64,000 nt of DNA from Gemmatimonadota bacterium (GTDB lineage: Bacteria; Gemmatimonadota; Gemmatimonadetes; Longimicrobiales; Gaopeijiaceae): contig JADFSR010000019.1 in assembly GCA_022560615.1 (NCBI GenBank), forward strand, positions 1 through 64,000, in the 5' to 3' direction. This document shows positions 16,091 to 24,635 of the stretch, one piece after another; positions within the stretch are counted from its first letter, which is position 1; the number at the start of each line of letters is the position of its first letter. A program made the position numbers and the translations under genes. Below the pieces are notes generated by a model, which saw nothing but the letters and a program-made list of their open reading frames with translations, was not told the DNA's origin and did no database searches.

Positions 16091-17446
16091 CTAGATACCC
16101 AGAAGGCGCAAGAAGTCGTTCGACAGCGCCCAAAGCATGATGGCGACGATGACTAGAAAGCCGACGTTGCTCCATCGCAGCTTCTGTTTGAGCGAAAGCC
16201 CTCGTCCGCCGCGGACCGCTTCGATTCCCAGGAAGACCAGATGGCCACCGTCCAGCACGGGGATCGGGAGTAGGTTCAGCACTGCCAGATTAATGCTGAA
16301 CAGCGCCATGAAGCTCAGGAACGTGCTCATGCCTGCGGCCGCGGCCTGGCCGGACGCCTGACCGATCATGACGATGCTGCCCAAGGAACGGGGCGAGACG
16401 CCACCGGTGACGAGATCTCTGAGGAAACCGAGAATCATTCGCGTGACCCCGACGGTCCGCCCGTAGCCGAACACGAAGGCGTCTCCGAGGGAGACGGAAT
16501 GGTAGACCACGTCACCCTCTGGCGGGTAAATTCCCGCCTTCCCCAAAAGGGCTACGGAGCCGTCCACGCCCCGCCCTTCCTCAGAATCGAGCGTGACCGG
16601 ACGCATGATCTCCTGGCCGTCGCGCACGATCCCGAGCTCGACACGCTCTCCGGGTCGAGCCTCGATCAAGCGCACAAACTCGTACCAGTGCTCGACCGGG
16701 ATGCCCGACACCGAGACGATCCGGTCCCCAGCCTCGAGTCCCGCCTGGTCCGCGGGTGAGCCCGGCTTCACGGCTCCTACACCGGCCTCGGCCCAAGGCA
16801 ACACGGAACTGAAGAGATCGCGCCGGTCGGACTCTTCGCCAGGGATGCGGATCTCGATGACCATGCGAGGCTCGGCCAACTCGATCTCGATCGGACCAGG
16901 GTCGGACCCGTAGAAGCCACGCCGCACGTCGCCCCAGTCGTGGACCTCGGAATCCCCGAAGCGTACGAAGCGGCTTCCGGCCGGGATTTCCGCGAGATCC
17001 CCCGTCCCCGCCGGCAGGGCGGCAGCAACGACGTGGCCTACGCGGGTCGTGCTCCACTCGCCCATGCCCCACTTCGCGGCGACGAAGGTGAACACGCCGA
17101 ACGCGAACAGCATGTTCATGATCACGCCCGCAGAGATCACGAACGTTCTCGCCCAGATCGGCTGCGCGTCGAAGTCACGCGCACTCGGCTCACGGGGCGC
17201 CTCGCCTCCACCCTCGAGCCGCTCCATCACCTCGTCGTCCATGCCGCCCATCTTCACGTATCCGCCTAGCGGGATCGCGCTCAGTACGTACTCGGTCTCA
17301 CCACGCTTCACCCCGAAGATCTTGGGGCCCAGCCCGATCGAAAACCGCTGTACCTGCACACCCACCGCCTTCGCTGCGGCGAAGTGACCCAGCTCGTGCA
17401 CGAAGATCAGCACACCGAGCACGATGATTGTTGCCAAAAGAGTCAT
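16091..17446 (-). CDS. rseP: RIP site-2 metalloprotease RseP
   Basis: 451 aa inner-membrane protease. The zinc motif HELGH (residues 17-21) lies in the first transmembrane helix, a central PDZ domain covers about residues 205-285 (VKPGSPADQAGLEAGDRIVS), and the C-terminal membrane part has NLAVLNLLPIPVLDGGHLVF with the third ligand Asp. It cleaves anti-sigma factors and remnant signal peptides within the membrane. One PDZ rather than two is evident. It is the last gene of the rplM-to-rseP cluster and its start overlaps the dxr stop by 4 bases. Confidence 0.94.
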   Translation of the reverse strand: MTLLATIIVLGVLIFVHELGHFAAAKAVGVQVQRFSIGLGPKIFGVKRGETEYVLSAIPLGGYVKMGGMDDEVMERLEGGGEAPREPSARDFDAQPIWARTFVISAGVIMNMLFAFGVFTFVAAKWGMGEWSTTRVGHVVAAALPAGTGDLAEIPAGSRFVRFGDSEVHDWGDVRRGFYGSDPGPIEIELAEPRMVIEIRIPGEESDRRDLFSSVLPWAEAGVGAVKPGSPADQAGLEAGDRIVSVSGIPVEHWYEFVRLIEARPGERVELGIVRDGQEIMRPVTLDSEEGRGVDGSVALLGKAGIYPPEGDVVYHSVSLGDAFVFGYGRTVGVTRMILGFLRDLVTGGVSPRSLGSIVMIGQASGQAAAAGMSTFLSFMALFSINLAVLNLLPIPVLDGGHLVFLGIEAVRGGRGLSLKQKLRWSNVGFLVIVAIMLWALSNDFLRLLGI

Positions 17447-18615
17447 GAAGTCGTTCCCATTCTCGCCTCACCGAGCCGATGAGCCGCCTCGGTGGCCACC
17501 GCCCGTGCCGTCCCGTCGACGGCCAGCACATCCTCTACACTCGTTAGTTGCCCCACCCCGACTCCTTCGATGGCTTCGCTAACCACATCCGCCATCTCCG
17601 GGAACCGAATCCTTCCTTCCAGGAACGCCTGAACCGCGATCTCGTTCCCGGCGTTGTACGCGGCTGGCGCCGCCCCACCCTTCACCCCTGCCTCGATGCC
17701 GAGGCCAAAGAGTGGAAACGCCGCCCGGTCTATCTCCTCGAACGTCAGCGGCGACGACCGCACCGGGTCGTACGTTCGTAACGCCTCATCTTCCACCCTC
17801 TCAGGATAACTCAGTGCATACAGTATCGGCAGTTCCATGGTGGGGAACCCGAGCTGCGAGAGCACTGAGCCGTCAACGAACTCCACGAAGGAGTGGATGA
17901 TCGACTGAGGGTGCACAACCGCATCGATCCGGTCGTAAGCGAGACCGTAGAGGTAGTGAGCCTCGATGACCTCGAGCGCTTTGTTTGCGAGCGTGGCCGA
18001 ATCGATCGTGATCTTCGCCCCCATCTTCCAAGTAGGGTGCCGCAACGCATCTTCAGGCCGGACGTGCCAGAGCTCCTCTCGGTTCCGCCCTCGTAGCGGA
18101 CCACCGGACGCCGTGAGCACAAGACGCCGGACCGACTCGGGTCTACTGCCTTCGAGGCACTGCAGGATGGCGCTGTGCTCCGAGTCGATCGGCACGATCC
18201 GAGACCCTGCCATCTCTGCCGCCCGCAAGACGAGCGCGCCGCCCGCGACCAACGATTCCTTGTTCGCGAGGGCAAGGCGGTGTCCTGCCTCCAGCGCCAT
18301 CAGCGTGGGCTCTAGTCCGGCGGCGCCCACCAGTGCGTTCAGGACCACGTCGACTTCCGGGTCGGCGGCCGCGGCGAGCAGCGCCTGACGGCCCGACTGC
18401 CACCGAGTCAGGCTAGAGCTCGCCGGGAGCGGGACCGATTCGTCCGCTAGCACGGCCAGCCGGGGAGAGAACTTCTCCACCTGGGCCCACAGTGCCTCCA
18501 CCTGGCGCTGCGCCGCCAGCGTGACGACCTGGAACCGGTCGGGATGCCGCGCGATGACCTGCAAAGCGCTCTTCCCGATCGATCCGGTGGATCCCAGGAT
18601 CGCGACCCGAATCAC
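17443..18615 (-). CDS. dxr: 1-deoxy-D-xylulose 5-phosphate reductoisomerase
   Basis: 390 aa. Second enzyme of the MEP isoprenoid pathway, reducing DXP to 2-C-methyl-D-erythritol 4-phosphate with NADPH. The N-terminus has the nucleotide-binding loop VAILGSTGSIGKSALQVI. Substrate and metal residues lie in ALANKESLVAGG, PIDSEHSAILQC and TASGGPLR, and the tail has NAGNEIAVQAFLEG. Both ends overlap neighbours by 4 bases. It supplies the precursors used by uppS in the same cluster. Confidence 0.96.
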   Translation of the reverse strand: MIRVAILGSTGSIGKSALQVIARHPDRFQVVTLAAQRQVEALWAQVEKFSPRLAVLADESVPLPASSSLTRWQSGRQALLAAAADPEVDVVLNALVGAAGLEPTLMALEAGHRLALANKESLVAGGALVLRAAEMAGSRIVPIDSEHSAILQCLEGSRPESVRRLVLTASGGPLRGRNREELWHVRPEDALRHPTWKMGAKITIDSATLANKALEVIEAHYLYGLAYDRIDAVVHPQSIIHSFVEFVDGSVLSQLGFPTMELPILYALSYPERVEDEALRTYDPVRSSPLTFEEIDRAAFPLFGLGIEAGVKGGAAPAAYNAGNEIAVQAFLEGRIRFPEMADVVSEAIEGVGVGQLTSVEDVLAVDGTARAVATEAAHRLGEARMGTTS

Positions 18616-19499
18616 CGTGTGCTTCCTAACAGAACTAGTAGTGCGTACGCCATCGGAAGCGTGACGATGAGGGCGTCGAGCCGGTCGAGTACGCCCCCGT
18701 GCCCCTGGAAGATCGTGCCCGAATCCTTTACTCCGGCCTCCCGTTTGAACAGCGACTCCGCAAAGTCTCCGACCTGGGCGCCCACTCCTAGTACGGCGCC
18801 CACAACAGCCGCGACTGCCACCCTTCTGATCGGCATCCCTGGCAAATACGGTTCAGCCACGAGATGCCATAGCGCTGCTCCGACCGCCGCGCCGAGCAGG
18901 CCCACCACCGACCCGAGCCAACTCTTCTTGGGGCTGACCGAGGGCAGAATCCTGGTTCGACCCCAGGCGGTGCCAGCGAAGAACGCGACTGAGTCCCCGA
19001 TCCAGGTGCTCGTCAGGGGTAGTGCTACCACGAGTAAACCGATCCCCGCCTTCGGAATCACCTCTCCCCATGCATCGATCGACGGCAGCTCGTGCAGCAT
19101 GGGTACGAACGCCAAGGAGAAACCGACATAGAGCGTGCCGAAGAGCGTGGCCGCCACGGACGCGAGGGGGTGGCGGTCCGCTCCGCGCGCGATCGCCGCG
19201 AGCACGGCGAAGAACGCGACCGCTACGACAACGGTCAGGGCCCAAGGGGCAAAGGCTGTGAAGCTGGGGTACGCCGCGGCGAGGAGTACGAGCCCAGCCG
19301 CGGCGGCGGCGCCGAGCCAGCGGAACGGGCGCGTGCCTTTTTGCTCGGCGAGGCGGTACGTCTCCATCGTTCCGAGTCCGGCGAGTATCGCGACGGGCAC
19401 AGCCAATACCCAACCGCCCGCATAGAGCAGCCCAAGAACAACCGGGACTCCGACGATCGCAACGGCCCACCGCCGCCCGAGCTCGTTCCCCGGGCTCAC
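18612..19499 (-). CDS. cdsA: Phosphatidate cytidylyltransferase
   Basis: 295 aa polytopic membrane enzyme making CDP-diacylglycerol from CTP and phosphatidate. Six to eight hydrophobic helices are visible. The family signature is at the C-terminus: ESLFKREAGVKDSG with FQGHGGVLDRLDAL. Sits between uppS and dxr with 4-base overlaps on both sides. Confidence 0.93.
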   Translation of the reverse strand: MSPGNELGRRWAVAIVGVPVVLGLLYAGGWVLAVPVAILAGLGTMETYRLAEQKGTRPFRWLGAAAAAGLVLLAAAYPSFTAFAPWALTVVVAVAFFAVLAAIARGADRHPLASVAATLFGTLYVGFSLAFVPMLHELPSIDAWGEVIPKAGIGLLVVALPLTSTWIGDSVAFFAGTAWGRTRILPSVSPKKSWLGSVVGLLGAAVGAALWHLVAEPYLPGMPIRRVAVAAVVGAVLGVGAQVGDFAESLFKREAGVKDSGTIFQGHGGVLDRLDALIVTLPMAYALLVLLGSTR

Positions 19500-20239
19500 G
19501 TCGCTCCTACGCGACCGAATCGGCGTTCACGCCGCTGGTAGTCCAGAACCGCCTCGAAGAGGCTCTCGCGATCGAAGTCGGGCCAGAGGACCTGGGAAAC
19601 GTAGAGCTCCGTATACGCCAGCTGCCAGAGCATGAAGTTGCTGAGTCGGTACTCTCCCGACGTGCGGATGAGCAAGTCGGGGTCCGGCAGTCCAGCCGTG
19701 AAGAGCGTGGAGCTCAACGCCTCGTCGTCGATCTCTTCCGGCAACAGCTCACCCCGGGCGACGCGTTCGGTCAGAATGCGTGCCGAGCGGATGATCTCCT
19801 CCCTGCCCCCGTAGGAGATCATCAGGTTGAGGCGGAGCTCGGTCCCCCCAAGAGTGCCTTCGACGATCGTGTCCACTGCGCGCCGGCTTTGATCGTCGAT
19901 GCGATCCAGATCCCCCAACACGTGCACCTCGACGCCCTGCCTCTTGAGCTCGTCCCGCTCCCTGCGGGCGTACAGCTGCAGCAGCGACATCAGTGCTGAG
20001 ACTTCCTGCTGCGGCCGGTTCCAATTCTCGGTCGAAAACGCAAAAAGCGTGAGGACCTCGATGCCTGTCTCGAGGGCACCTTCGATCGTTTCGCGCACCG
20101 ACTTCATGCCTTCCCGATGCCCGAGGTGCCGCGGCAAGGACCGCTGGCGAGCCCAGCGCCCGTTCCCGTCCATGATGACGGCGACGTGCCGAGGCACGTC
20201 GCCGTTCAAACGAATGCGATCGAGGCGCTGCGAGGACAT
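19496..20239 (-). CDS. uppS: Isoprenyl transferase (undecaprenyl diphosphate synthase)
   Basis: 247 aa cis-prenyltransferase that elongates farnesyl diphosphate with IPP to the C55 carrier lipid for peptidoglycan and O-antigen. Signatures: HVAVIMDGNGRWARQRSLPR (catalytic Asp and P-loop), FAFSTENWNRP, and the C-terminal RTSGEYRLSNFMLWQLAYTE with LWPDF. Start at the ATG 27 bases beyond the frr stop. Confidence 0.95.
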   Translation of the reverse strand: MSSQRLDRIRLNGDVPRHVAVIMDGNGRWARQRSLPRHLGHREGMKSVRETIEGALETGIEVLTLFAFSTENWNRPQQEVSALMSLLQLYARRERDELKRQGVEVHVLGDLDRIDDQSRRAVDTIVEGTLGGTELRLNLMISYGGREEIIRSARILTERVARGELLPEEIDDEALSSTLFTAGLPDPDLLIRTSGEYRLSNFMLWQLAYTELYVSQVLWPDFDRESLFEAVLDYQRRERRFGRVGAT

Positions 20240-20266
20240 CCAGATGGCCGACTGGTAGATGGCCGA

Positions 20267-20818
20267 CTAGATGGCCATCACCTCTTCTTCTTTGTGCTTC
20301 ATCAGTTCGTCGATCTTGTCGCCGTACTCGTGCGTCAGCTTTTCGAGCGCGTCCTCGCGTCGACGTCCCTCGTCCTCACCGAGCTCGTGTTCCTTCACGA
20401 GCCCGTGGATCTCCTCCCGCACGATGCGACGTGCGTGCCGCAACGAGACACGCCCCTCCTCCGCCATCTTGTGCAGGAGCTTCACGTATTCCTTCCGACG
20501 CTCTTCGTTGAGCGGTGGAACCGGGATTCGGATGATGTTGCCGTCGTTGGCCGGATTGAGCCCCAGATCCGCCACCATGATCGCCCGCTCGATGTCCGCG
20601 AGCAGGGTCTTGTCGAAGGGCTGCACCACGAGCAGGCTCGGCTCCGGAGTGTTCACGGTGGCGACTTGATTGATGGGCATCTTCGAGCCGTAGGCGTCGA
20701 CCCGTACGGTATCGAGAAGGGCCGGTGTGGCCTTTCCCGTGCGTACGGTTGCGAACTCACGCCGGAGGGCGTCGAGCGCCGCCTCCATGCGCTTCCTTGC
20801 ATCCTCCACGGTCGGCAT
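20267..20818 (-). CDS. frr: Ribosome recycling factor
   Basis: 183 aa from ATG 20818, with GGAGG five bases upstream. With EF-G it splits post-termination ribosomes. Sequence follows the family: RKRMEAALDALRREFATVRT, GKATPALLDTV, RIPVPPLNEERRKEYVKLLH and a helical C-terminus rich in E/K. It sits 36 bases downstream of pyrH. Confidence 0.95.
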   Translation of the reverse strand: MPTVEDARKRMEAALDALRREFATVRTGKATPALLDTVRVDAYGSKMPINQVATVNTPEPSLLVVQPFDKTLLADIERAIMVADLGLNPANDGNIIRIPVPPLNEERRKEYVKLLHKMAEEGRVSLRHARRIVREEIHGLVKEHELGEDEGRRREDALEKLTHEYGDKIDELMKHKEEEVMAI

Positions 20819-20854
20819 CACAACCTCCGGAAACTGTGAACGAGCGTCGATCTG

Positions 20855-21580
20855 CTACGATACAAGGGTTCCCACGTGCTCACCACGGATCGCACTCGCG
20901 ACTGCGCCGCGGTTCTCGAGGTTGAGCACGATGATCGGGAGGCCGTTCTCCTTGCAAAGCGACACCGCCGCCGCATCCATCACGGCGAGTTCGCGGCTCA
21001 CGATCTCCTGGAACGTGATGTTCGGGATGAACTCGGCGTCGGGGTCCTTCGCCGGGTCAGCAGTATACACGCCCTGTACTTTCGTGGCCTTGATGACGAC
21101 GTCGGACCCCATCTCGATCGCCCGCAGCGCCGCGGCGGTATCGGTGGAGAAGTACGGGTTCCCTGTGCCTCCCGCGAACAGTACGACGCGGTCCTTCTCC
21201 ATGTGGCGCAACGCCCGCCGCCGGATATACGGCTCTGCGATCTCCTCCATCCGGATCGCGGTCATGACCCGAGTCTCCACGCCTTTGTGCTCCAGGAGGT
21301 CCTGAACCGCAAGCGCGTTGATGACGGTGGAAAGCATACCCATGTAGTCCGCCTGAACACGGTCCATCCCTTCCTTGGACGCCATCGCTCCGCGCACGAT
21401 GTTGCCGCCACCGATCACGACGCCCAGCGTCACGCCCATCTCCACGATGGATCGGATCTCGTCGGTGAGCTGGTCGACGACGGAGGGATCGATCCCGAAG
21501 CCACGATCCCCGGCGAGCGCCTCACCGGACAGCTTGAGAAGCACTCGCTTGTATCGAAGATCTGGAGCCACGTTGCTCAT
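20855..21580 (-). CDS. pyrH: Uridylate kinase (UMP kinase)
   Basis: 241 aa from ATG 21580; an upstream ATG in frame would overlap tsf and lacks family similarity. It phosphorylates UMP to UDP. Family motifs: RVLLKLSGEALAGD, GVVIGGGNIVRG, and AGGTGNPYFSTDTAAALRA, then KATKVQGVYTADP. Hexameric amino-acid-kinase fold. Separated from tsf by 16 bases. Confidence 0.96.
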   Translation of the reverse strand: MSNVAPDLRYKRVLLKLSGEALAGDRGFGIDPSVVDQLTDEIRSIVEMGVTLGVVIGGGNIVRGAMASKEGMDRVQADYMGMLSTVINALAVQDLLEHKGVETRVMTAIRMEEIAEPYIRRRALRHMEKDRVVLFAGGTGNPYFSTDTAAALRAIEMGSDVVIKATKVQGVYTADPAKDPDAEFIPNITFQEIVSRELAVMDAAAVSLCKENGLPIIVLNLENRGAVASAIRGEHVGTLVS

Positions 21581-21596
21581 CGCTTCCGCCCCCTCG

Positions 21597-22208
21597 CTAT
21601 TGCGTCTCACCAACCTTCATGCGGCAGAAGCGCGTCACTTCGATCTTCTCTCCCGTGCGGGCGGAAACCTCGGTGATCAGCTCCTCGATCGTCTTGTCGG
21701 AGTCCTTCACGAAGGGCTGCGCCATGAGCGTGCTCTGCTTGAAGAACTTGTTCAACTTACCCTCGACGATCCTGTCGGCGATGCTATCGGGTTTGCCCTC
21801 CTGCTTCACCTGCTCGACGTACACCGCGCGCTCGCGCTCGATGACCTCAGCCGGGATGTCGTCAGAAGAAACCGCCAACGGCGCCATCGACGCAACATGC
21901 AGCGCGAGATCCTTCGCGAGGGCCTTGAAGTCGTCCGTGTTGGCGACGAAGTCGGTCTCACAGTTGAGCTCGACGATGACCGCGGTCCGGCTGTCGAAGT
22001 GAACGTAGCTGCCGATGGTCCCCTCATTGGCCGACTTCTCGGATCGCTTCGCCGCCTTGGCGGCCCCACTGGCGCGCAGCCGATCAACCGCCTTCTCCAG
22101 GTCGCCCTCCGTCTCCGCTAGCGCCCTCTTGCAGTCCATCATCCCCGCGCCGGTCATGTCGCGGAGCTCCTTCACATCCTTCGCGCTGATCATCGTTGTA
22201 TCGCTCAT
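21597..22208 (-). CDS. tsf: Translation elongation factor Ts
   Basis: 203 aa, the short EF-Ts form seen in Thermus and cyanobacteria rather than the about 280-aa enterobacterial form. UBA-like N-terminus with KDVKELRDMTGAGMMDCKRA and core motif VELNCETDFVANTDDF that contacts EF-Tu. It exchanges GDP on EF-Tu. A factor-independent terminator-like hairpin (22235-22281) precedes the gene. Confidence 0.96.
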   Translation of the reverse strand: MSDTTMISAKDVKELRDMTGAGMMDCKRALAETEGDLEKAVDRLRASGAAKAAKRSEKSANEGTIGSYVHFDSRTAVIVELNCETDFVANTDDFKALAKDLALHVASMAPLAVSSDDIPAEVIERERAVYVEQVKQEGKPDSIADRIVEGKLNKFFKQSTLMAQPFVKDSDKTIEELITEVSARTGEKIEVTRFCRMKVGETQ

Positions 22209-22234
22209 CGTGCCATTTTCATCATTCAGGGCTG

Positions 22235-22281
22235 AAAAAGAGGCGGAGCGGACCGGGACGTCCGGTGCCTCTGCCGCCTCT
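22235..22281 (-). terminator. Terminator/attenuator-like hairpin between rpsB and tsf
   Basis: In the transcript AGAGGCGG (22281-22274) pairs with CCGCCTCT (22246-22239), followed by a run of U. A smaller ACCGG/CCGGT hairpin lies in the loop. This has the form of an intrinsic terminator within the operon, 27 bases before the tsf start, so it may lower tsf-to-rseP expression relative to rpsB. Confidence 0.6.
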
Positions 22282-22339
22282 CACCGGTCCTGCTTATGCC
22301 AGAACTCAGCCGGGAATGCCACCCGGCCCCGAGGGTGGA

Positions 22340-23374
22340 CTATCCCTCGGACTCCGCAGACTCCTCAGTCTGCTCGTCGGCCACCGTCTTCCGATCGGCG
22401 TCGGACTCCTCGGCAGGCGTTTCCGTCGCGCCGTCCTCTGACGCGGCTTCCTCTGCTGCGGCTTCCGGAGCCTCGCCTACGTCCGTTGCGGACGCCGACT
22501 CCCCCTGCGAGCTATCGGCCGCTCCGGCGCGCCCCTCGCCGTCCATCAGCTGTGCGATCGCCTCGGGACGCGGACGCCGCTTGCGACGCGGACGTCTGCG
22601 CTGCGGGGCCTGACCTTCAGTCGTCTCTCCCGTTTCGGTCGAGTACACCGTCGCCGCCAAATCATCGACCCGGCGGCGTTCCTCGTCCGGAACCTCCTTG
22701 CGGGCAACCTCGATCGTATCCGCGATCGCCTTGGCAATCAGGCTGACCGAGCGGATGGCGTCGTCGTTGCCCGGGATCGGGAAGTCGACGAGGTCGGGAT
22801 CGGCGTTCGTATCAGTGATCGCAATGATTGGAATACTGAGCTTGGCAGCCTCACGAACCGCGATCATCTCCCGCTTGGCGTCGACGATGAAGATCGCGCC
22901 GGGCAAGCGGCTCATGTCCTTCACGCCCACAAGGTACTTGTCGAGTTTGAGGCGCTCTCGATCTAGGACGAGCCGCTCTTTCTTCGTGTAGAACTCGAAA
23001 GCGTTCTCTTCCTGGCCGCGCTCGAGCTCCTTGAGCCGGCGAATCTGTTTCCGGATCGTCTGGAAGTTGGTGAGCATGCCGCCCAGCCAGCGTTCGGTCA
23101 CATAGAACGCCCCGCAGCGCTCGCCTTCCTGCTCGACGATGGTCCGAAGCTGCTTCTTCGTGCACACGAAGAGGACTCGGTCCCCGCGCAGTACGACCTC
23201 GCGAATGGCCTGCTGCGCGATCTTGAGCCGATCGAGCGTCTTGCGCAGGTCGATGATATGGATGCCGTTGCGCTCGGTGAAGATGAAGGGCTTCATCTTC
23301 GGGTTCCAACGGCGCGTCTGGTGACCGAAGTGTACTCCGGCCTCCAGGAGTTGGTTGAGGCCTATCTGAGACAT
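22340..23374 (-). CDS. rpsB: 30S ribosomal protein S2 with long acidic C-terminal extension
   Basis: 344 aa, against about 230-260 in most bacteria. Residues 1-235 are canonical S2: NQLLEAGVHFGHQTRRWNPK, ERWLGGMLTNFQTIRK, IFIVDAKREMIAVREAAKL and DTNADPDLVDFPIPGNDDAI. After about residue 245 there is an arginine-rich patch (QRRRPRRKRRPRPEAIAQ), then about 70 residues rich in Ala, Glu, Ser and Asp, clearly of low complexity. The extension is probably disordered on the ribosome surface. tsf follows 131 bases downstream. Confidence 0.95.
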   Translation of the reverse strand: MSQIGLNQLLEAGVHFGHQTRRWNPKMKPFIFTERNGIHIIDLRKTLDRLKIAQQAIREVVLRGDRVLFVCTKKQLRTIVEQEGERCGAFYVTERWLGGMLTNFQTIRKQIRRLKELERGQEENAFEFYTKKERLVLDRERLKLDKYLVGVKDMSRLPGAIFIVDAKREMIAVREAAKLSIPIIAITDTNADPDLVDFPIPGNDDAIRSVSLIAKAIADTIEVARKEVPDEERRRVDDLAATVYSTETGETTEGQAPQRRRPRRKRRPRPEAIAQLMDGEGRAGAADSSQGESASATDVGEAPEAAAEEAASEDGATETPAEESDADRKTVADEQTEESAESEG

Positions 23375-23424
23375 TTTGCCATCTCTTCTTGTGGGGCCGA
23401 TTGATTACGCCCCGATCAGGATGT

Positions 23425-23444
23425 CAGGGCGTTGGCACGCCCTG
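23425..23444 (-). other. Hairpin in the rpsB leader
   Basis: CAGGGCGT and ACGCCCTG form an 8-bp stem with a 4-base loop, about 50 bases upstream of the rpsB start and just downstream of the MITE in the transcript. No U-run follows. It could be a leader structure or a weak terminator. Confidence 0.4.
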
Positions 23445-23450
23445 AGTACT

Positions 23451-23660
23451 CTAGTGTCCTGTCCCAGAAGTGCGCCGGCATTCGGGCACCGATGCATCCA
23501 CCCTGGCTGCGTTGCTCCTCGACCCACGCCTACGGCGCGGGTATCCCATAGCCCTGCTATTCGTCGTCGTCGCGCCTTGGGGCACCGCTCGCCGACAGGC
23601 GAGTGGTCGCGGCGCCTCGGCGCCCTCGGTGCTCGCCGAACTTCTGGGAAAGGACACTAG
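23451..23660. mobile_element. 210-bp MITE with 21-bp terminal inverted repeats
   Basis: The left end CTAGTGTCCTGTCCCAGAAGT and the complement of the right end CTAGTGTCCTTTCCCAGAAGT differ at one of 21 positions. TA is present at both ends in the form expected of a TA target duplication. The interior has no ORF but has hairpins, including GACCCACGCC/GGCGCGGGT and CACCGCTCGCC/GGCGAGTGG. The ends resemble those of the IS630 element at 61157-62303 (14 of 18 positions), so an IS630-type transposase may have moved it. The left boundary faces rpsB and the right forms the rpsI stop. Confidence 0.8.
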
Positions 23661-24058
23661 CGCTTCGAGAACTGGAAGCGCTTTCGGGCTTTCGGTTGGC
23701 CGGGCTTCTTGCGCTCCACTTGACGCGCGTCCCGGGTGAGCATGCCCCTCTCGCGGAGGAGGGGGCGCAGCTCCTCGTCGTGTTGCAGGATGGCACGCGC
23801 CAGCCCCATGCGCACCGCGTCGGACTGCCCCGTGAGGCCGCCCCCGTGGACGCGGATCGTAACGTCGAACTGCCCCTCGAGATCCGTGACCTTGAACGGC
23901 TCTTGCACGCGGATCTGGTGCGTTGGACGGGGGAAGTAGTCGGCCATCTCACGACCGTTGACCTTCCATTCGCCGGCACCCGGGCGCAGAATCACCCGCG
24001 CGACAGACCTCTTGCGGCGTCCCACCGTCTGAATCTGGTTCTTGACTTCGCCTGCCAT
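23657..24058 (-). CDS. rpsI: 30S ribosomal protein S9
   Basis: 133 aa, full length, ending in the invariant FQFSKR tail that reaches tRNA in the P site. Other marks are VGRRKRSVARVILRPG and VHGGGLTGQSDAVRMGLARA. The stop codon TAG is made from the TA target and the first base of the MITE end, so the insertion replaced everything after the last codon without changing the protein. Confidence 0.96.
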   Translation of the reverse strand: MAGEVKNQIQTVGRRKRSVARVILRPGAGEWKVNGREMADYFPRPTHQIRVQEPFKVTDLEGQFDVTIRVHGGGLTGQSDAVRMGLARAILQHDEELRPLLRERGMLTRDARQVERKKPGQPKARKRFQFSKR

Positions 24059-24075
24059 ATCGCTCGGATCCCTCT

Positions 24076-24504
24076 TCAGATGTCCAGGGGCTCGGGCCGC
24101 TGGCCCTGATGGGGATGATCCGCGCCCGCGTATACCTTCAGTTTCTTTCTTATCGTCCGACCGAGAGCGTTCTTCGGCAGCATGCCCTTGACAGCGAGCT
24201 CGATCACCCGCTCCGGGTGCGTCTCGATCATGCGGCGGAAGGGGATGTGCTTTTCCCCACCCATATAACCGGAGTGGCGGAAGTACGTCTTCTGATCGGC
24301 CTTCTTCCCGGTGAGCACCACCTTCTCGGCGTTGACGACGACCACGTTGTCGCCCACGTCCAGGTGAGGGGTGTACATCGGCTTATGTTTGCCCCGAAGA
24401 ATCACGGCGATCTGCGTGGCGAGTCGTCCGAGCGGCCTGTCGGTCGCGTCGACGACCCACCAGTGGTGCGTGATTTCTCCAGCTTTTGGCGTATACGTTC
24501 TCAT
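24076..24504 (-). CDS. rplM: 50S ribosomal protein L13
   Basis: 142 aa from the ATG at 24504 (MRTYTPKAG); a start five codons upstream is open but atypical. Family motifs: [49 protein letters not shown] and [12 protein letters not shown]. First gene of the cluster, 17 bases ahead of rpsI. Confidence 0.96.
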   Translation of the reverse strand: MRTYTPKAGEITHHWWVVDATDRPLGRLATQIAVILRGKHKPMYTPHLDVGDNVVVVNAEKVVLTGKKADQKTYFRHSGYMGGEKHIPFRRMIETHPERVIELAVKGMLPKNALGRTIRKKLKVYAGADHPHQGQRPEPLDI

Positions 24505-24546
24505 GCCCACTATCGACAAAACGGCGATTCTAAAACAGAGCTGTAA

Positions 24547-24575
24547 ATGATATCTGGGACCCAGATGGGTGTCAA
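24547..24575 (-). promoter_or_regulatory. Strong predicted sigma-70 promoter of the rplM-rpsI-rpsB cluster
   Basis: TTGACA (24575-24570) and TATCAT (24552-24547) are spaced by exactly 17 bases, 42 bases upstream of the rplM ATG. The -35 hexamer is perfect and the -10 differs from consensus at two positions. It lies directly downstream of the sigma factor gene. Confidence 0.75.
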
Positions 24576-24635
24576 CGGGCGATTGGCCTTATAGGACGGG
24601 GCTTTCCGAGGGGTCGCAGGGTGACCAGCCCGCAC

